From: Clostridium hydrogenum
GTDB lineage: Bacteria > Bacillota > Clostridia > Clostridiales > Clostridiaceae
DNA length: 64,000 nt
Direction of reading: 5' to 3'
Assembly (NCBI RefSeq): GCF_021432385.1
Contig: NZ_JAEACT010000003.1
Location: forward strand, 558,001 to 622,000
Of this stretch, positions 62,369 to 64,000 are shown one piece after another. How positions within the stretch are numbered: the first letter of the stretch is position 1; each line of letters starts with the position of its first letter. A program made the translations under genes and the position numbers. Under the pieces are notes generated by a model. That model did not search any database and had not been told where the DNA came from. It saw only the letters and a program-made list of their open reading frames with translations.

Positions 62369-62812
62369 TTATTCAGTAACTAAATCTGTAAAAAGAATTC
62401 CTTCTAAATGGTCTATCTCATGACAGAAACATTTTGCTAAATCGCCTGTACCTGTAAGTATAATTTCCTCTCCATTCTCGTTCAACGCTTTAACCGTTAC
62501 TTTTGCAGGTCTTATTAACTTCCCCCACTTATTAGGAATACTTAAGCAACCTTCTATAACTTCCTGCTTTCCTTCCTTTTTAATTATCTGTGGATTTACT
62601 AATTTTATAAGTCCCTGTCCCATATCTATTACAACTAATCGTTTTAATATACCTACTTGTGGGGCAGCCAATCCTGCGCCATTACCTGCATTATACATAG
62701 TATCAGCCATATCATCTAATATTTGTCTTATTTTATCATCTACAACTTCAACGTTCCTGCTCTTTTTCCTTAATATTTCATCACCAAACAATCTTATTTC
62801 CCTTAAGGCCAT
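62369..62812 (-). CDS. def: peptide deformylase
   Basis: The 147-residue protein has the three deformylase motifs: GAGLAAPQVG (about residue 43), EGCLSIP with the metal Cys (about residue 88) and CHEIDHLEG with HExxH (about residue 130). It removes the formyl group from new proteins. Its start abuts the stop of the XRE gene (TAAATGG), so the two are co-translated. Confidence 0.95.
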   Translation of the reverse strand: MALREIRLFGDEILRKKSRNVEVVDDKIRQILDDMADTMYNAGNGAGLAAPQVGILKRLVVIDMGQGLIKLVNPQIIKKEGKQEVIEGCLSIPNKWGKLIRPAKVTVKALNENGEEIILTGTGDLAKCFCHEIDHLEGILFTDLVTE

Positions 62813-63049
62813 TTATTTTACACCTCTACTTTGTTCTGCTCTTGATTTTCTTTCACTTTCTTCAAATAGAAAAATTTCCTCTATAGTTCTGTGAAACACT
62901 TTAGCAATATCGTAAGCTAGCCATATAGAAGGTTCAAATTTTTCTGTTTCAATAGCATTAATTGCCTGCCTTGATACCCCCACAAGTTCGCCCAATTGTT
63001 CTTGAGTTAATCCTAAATATTCTCGAATTTGCTTTATTTTATTTTTCAC
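62813..63049 (-). CDS. XRE-family small HTH regulator
   Basis: The 78-residue protein is a Cro/C1 helix-turn-helix (IKQIREYLGLTQEQLGELVG, VSRQAINAIETEKFEPSI) with a short charged tail. Such one-domain proteins often act as autoregulators. It is coupled with def. GAGGTGA precedes the ATG. Confidence 0.88.
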   Translation of the reverse strand: MKNKIKQIREYLGLTQEQLGELVGVSRQAINAIETEKFEPSIWLAYDIAKVFHRTIEEIFLFEESERKSRAEQSRGVK

Positions 63050-63148
63050 TCAATATCACCTCTGTAATGTTTACCTTACATAATTAATTTAACATTACTT
63101 TATATTTATGTCAAGTCAACCTTACACAATATACATAGATATACAACT

Positions 63149-63443
63149 GGAACATTGAAATTGAAAATACCAAGTTTATCCTAACAAATTACAATTTGAA
63201 TCATAGTAGAGAGTAAAGTGATGGTTGATTTTTCTCCGCTATCGCTACGAAAAATCTGAGAACTTATTTTTTTATTGCTGCGCAATGGCGCCATACATGG
63301 CGTTCAGCGAAGCTGACACCATTTAAGTTTAAGATTTACCTAAGAGAAACGAAAGGCAAATCATCCTTCACTCTACTCTTTACTCTTGTTTCTCCTCGAC
63401 AAATTGTAATTTATAAGATTTAGTATTTATAATTTCAATTTGC
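63149..63443. repeat. modular hairpin-core element, copy J
   Basis: Outer ends GGAACATTGAAATTGAAAAT (left) and TATAATTTCAATTTG (right) match copy B. Tandem GAGAGTA motifs follow. The core is H4 GATTTTTC/GAAAAATC, H3 ATTGCTGCGCAAT, H2 TTCAGC-GAA-GCTGA, H1 GATTTACCT..AGGCAAATC. Confidence 0.8.
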
Positions 63444-63462
63444 CTATCTACGTTTTGCTTTT

Positions 63463-63594
63463 TTAATATGTTTTTGCTGTCTTAAATTTCCCATGCCCAT
63501 TTAAGTAGGAGTCAAAAAATTGGAGGCAAATTTTATTAGTAATCTCAAGACAATCCTCTCTACTTTTCTTTTGTATTTCTTTAATATTCGTTAT
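63463..63594 (-). pseudogene. possible C-terminal fragment of a hydrolase
   Basis: On the minus strand a frame of about 43 codons ends in CLQFFDSYLNGHGKFKTAKTY, reminiscent of the last helix of alpha/beta hydrolase-fold proteins. A GGGGG sequence lies upstream but there is no start codon. The resemblance is weak, so treat it as a tentative remnant. Confidence 0.25.
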
Positions 63595-63651
63595 TGACCC
63601 CCTTTCATATTAACCTATTGTAAAAATCCTTGTTCCTATAAAGCTTCACGC

Positions 63652-63681
63652 CAAAAATTCCGTAGGCACGGAGGGATTTTT
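63652..63681 (-). repeat. CCGTGCCTACGG motif accompanying L3
   Basis: On the minus strand AAAAATCCCTCCGTGCCTAC continues CGGAATTTTTGG, with the same distance and order to hairpin L3 as at L1 and L2. Confidence 0.6.
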
Positions 63682-63700
63682 TACTTAAATTACCGTTACA

Positions 63701-63868
63701 TGGAAGCAACAATACTGAAGGAACAGTTAAAAAAATCGTAAAATACTTAGATATTTCAATTGTCTGAGCATTTTTTCAGCGAGTTATTGAAATTTCTTAG
63801 TATTTTACGATTTTTTTGACTTAGATTTATATAATTTTTTTAATGCGACGAAGCATTGTTACTTCGCA
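63701..63868. repeat. giant hairpin L3 at an amidohydrolase stop codon
   Basis: Outer arms (GGAAGCAACAATACT and AGCATTGTTACTTCGC) and inner arms (AAAAAAATCGTAAAATACTTAG against CTTAGTATTTTACGATTTTTTT, trimmed to AATCGTAAAATACT/AGTATTTTACGATT) pair. The loop holds CAATTGTCTGAGC and CAGCGAGTTATTG, the complement of the L1/L2 loop. The arm overlaps the last codons of the amidohydrolase gene. Confidence 0.8.
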
Positions 63869-64000
63869 TTGTATACTATTTCCCCATTTATTATTGTATA
63901 CTTAGTTTCTGTAAATACTTCCATTGGATTTCCTGTAAAAATGGCTATATCTGCATCTTTACCTACTTCTAAGCTTCCAACTCTATCAGCTACACCGCAA
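63859..64000 (-). CDS. amidohydrolase (imidazolonepropionase-like), 3' end only
   Basis: The 46 codons in the window read RVGSLEVGKDADIAIFTGNP, continue MEVFTETKYTIINGEIVYN and end AK. This is the typical C-terminal beta-strand part of metal-dependent amidohydrolases (G-x-L-x-x-G-K-D-A-D-I). The gene continues beyond the window edge. The stop codon lies within the outer arm of hairpin L3. Confidence 0.82.
   Translation of the reverse strand, partial: CGVADRVGSLEVGKDADIAIFTGNPMEVFTETKYTIINGEIVYNAK

Overview
The window is AT-rich DNA from a Clostridium-like Firmicute; I cannot fix the species. The evidence is strong AGGAGG-type ribosome binding sites, frequent TTG/GTG starts, T-box leaders on aminoacyl-tRNA synthetase genes, a DUF4004/bactofilin cluster like Bacillus yhbD-yhbE-yhbF, a spore-protein-like gene and an RRNPP-type regulator. 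Most genes are chromosomal housekeeping or accessory genes in short operons; no phage, plasmid or CRISPR region was seen.

Layout. 0-13 kb: ECF substrate-binding subunit, a small membrane protein, two tandem PAP2 phosphatases, prfC, a Cof-type HAD phosphatase, mntH, trpS and metG (each with a T-box), and a cold-shock gene. 13-20 kb: one minus-strand operon with an FtsX-type permease and its ATPase, a second ATPase/permease pair, and an OmpR-type two-component system; three copies of TTTCTTACGAT precede it. 20-27 kb: DnaQ-like exonuclease, a 186-residue tyrosine recombinase framed by inverted crossover-like sites, an EamA transporter, a YceG/TelA pair and a TSUP transporter. 27-35 kb: SNF2 helicase with family 4 uracil-DNA glycosylase, TPR lipoprotein, HIT and HExxH proteins, and decayed LRR, secreted-protein and IS256 remnants. 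35-42 kb: MarR with a heterodimeric ABC exporter, a dead IS30-type transposase and two GNATs. 42-51 kb: DUF4004, two bactofilins, an M1-like peptidase, a broken permease gene, a second heterodimeric ABC exporter and an HExxH protein. 51-64 kb: MFS and Fur genes, a ChrB-N protein, an RRNPP regulator with a 48-residue candidate signal peptide, a gamma-SASP-like protein, a HEPN-type protein, methyltransferase, AraC, clpP, TetR/MFS, a GNAT, def with an XRE regulator, and the 3' end of an amidohydrolase gene.

The most striking content is intergenic. About ten copies of a modular inverted-repeat element (roughly 200-300 bp) have ends made of short tandem motifs (AGAGTAC or AATTCAC) and a core of several hairpins that differ in sequence but keep their pairing. 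One pair of such ends frames a GNAT gene instead of the core. Separate families of giant hairpins (about 170-210 bp) begin within about 15 bases of stop codons. There are also a repeated 50-bp terminator-like palindrome and a roughly 95-bp palindromic element. Together they fill nearly every intergenic gap over 250 bp.

Best candidates for undescribed biology: (1) the modular hairpin-core element and its gene-carrying variant; (2) the stop-codon-associated giant hairpins; (3) the recombinase inside its own possible invertible segment; (4) the RRNPP regulator-peptide pair. All functions are inferred from sequence reading alone.
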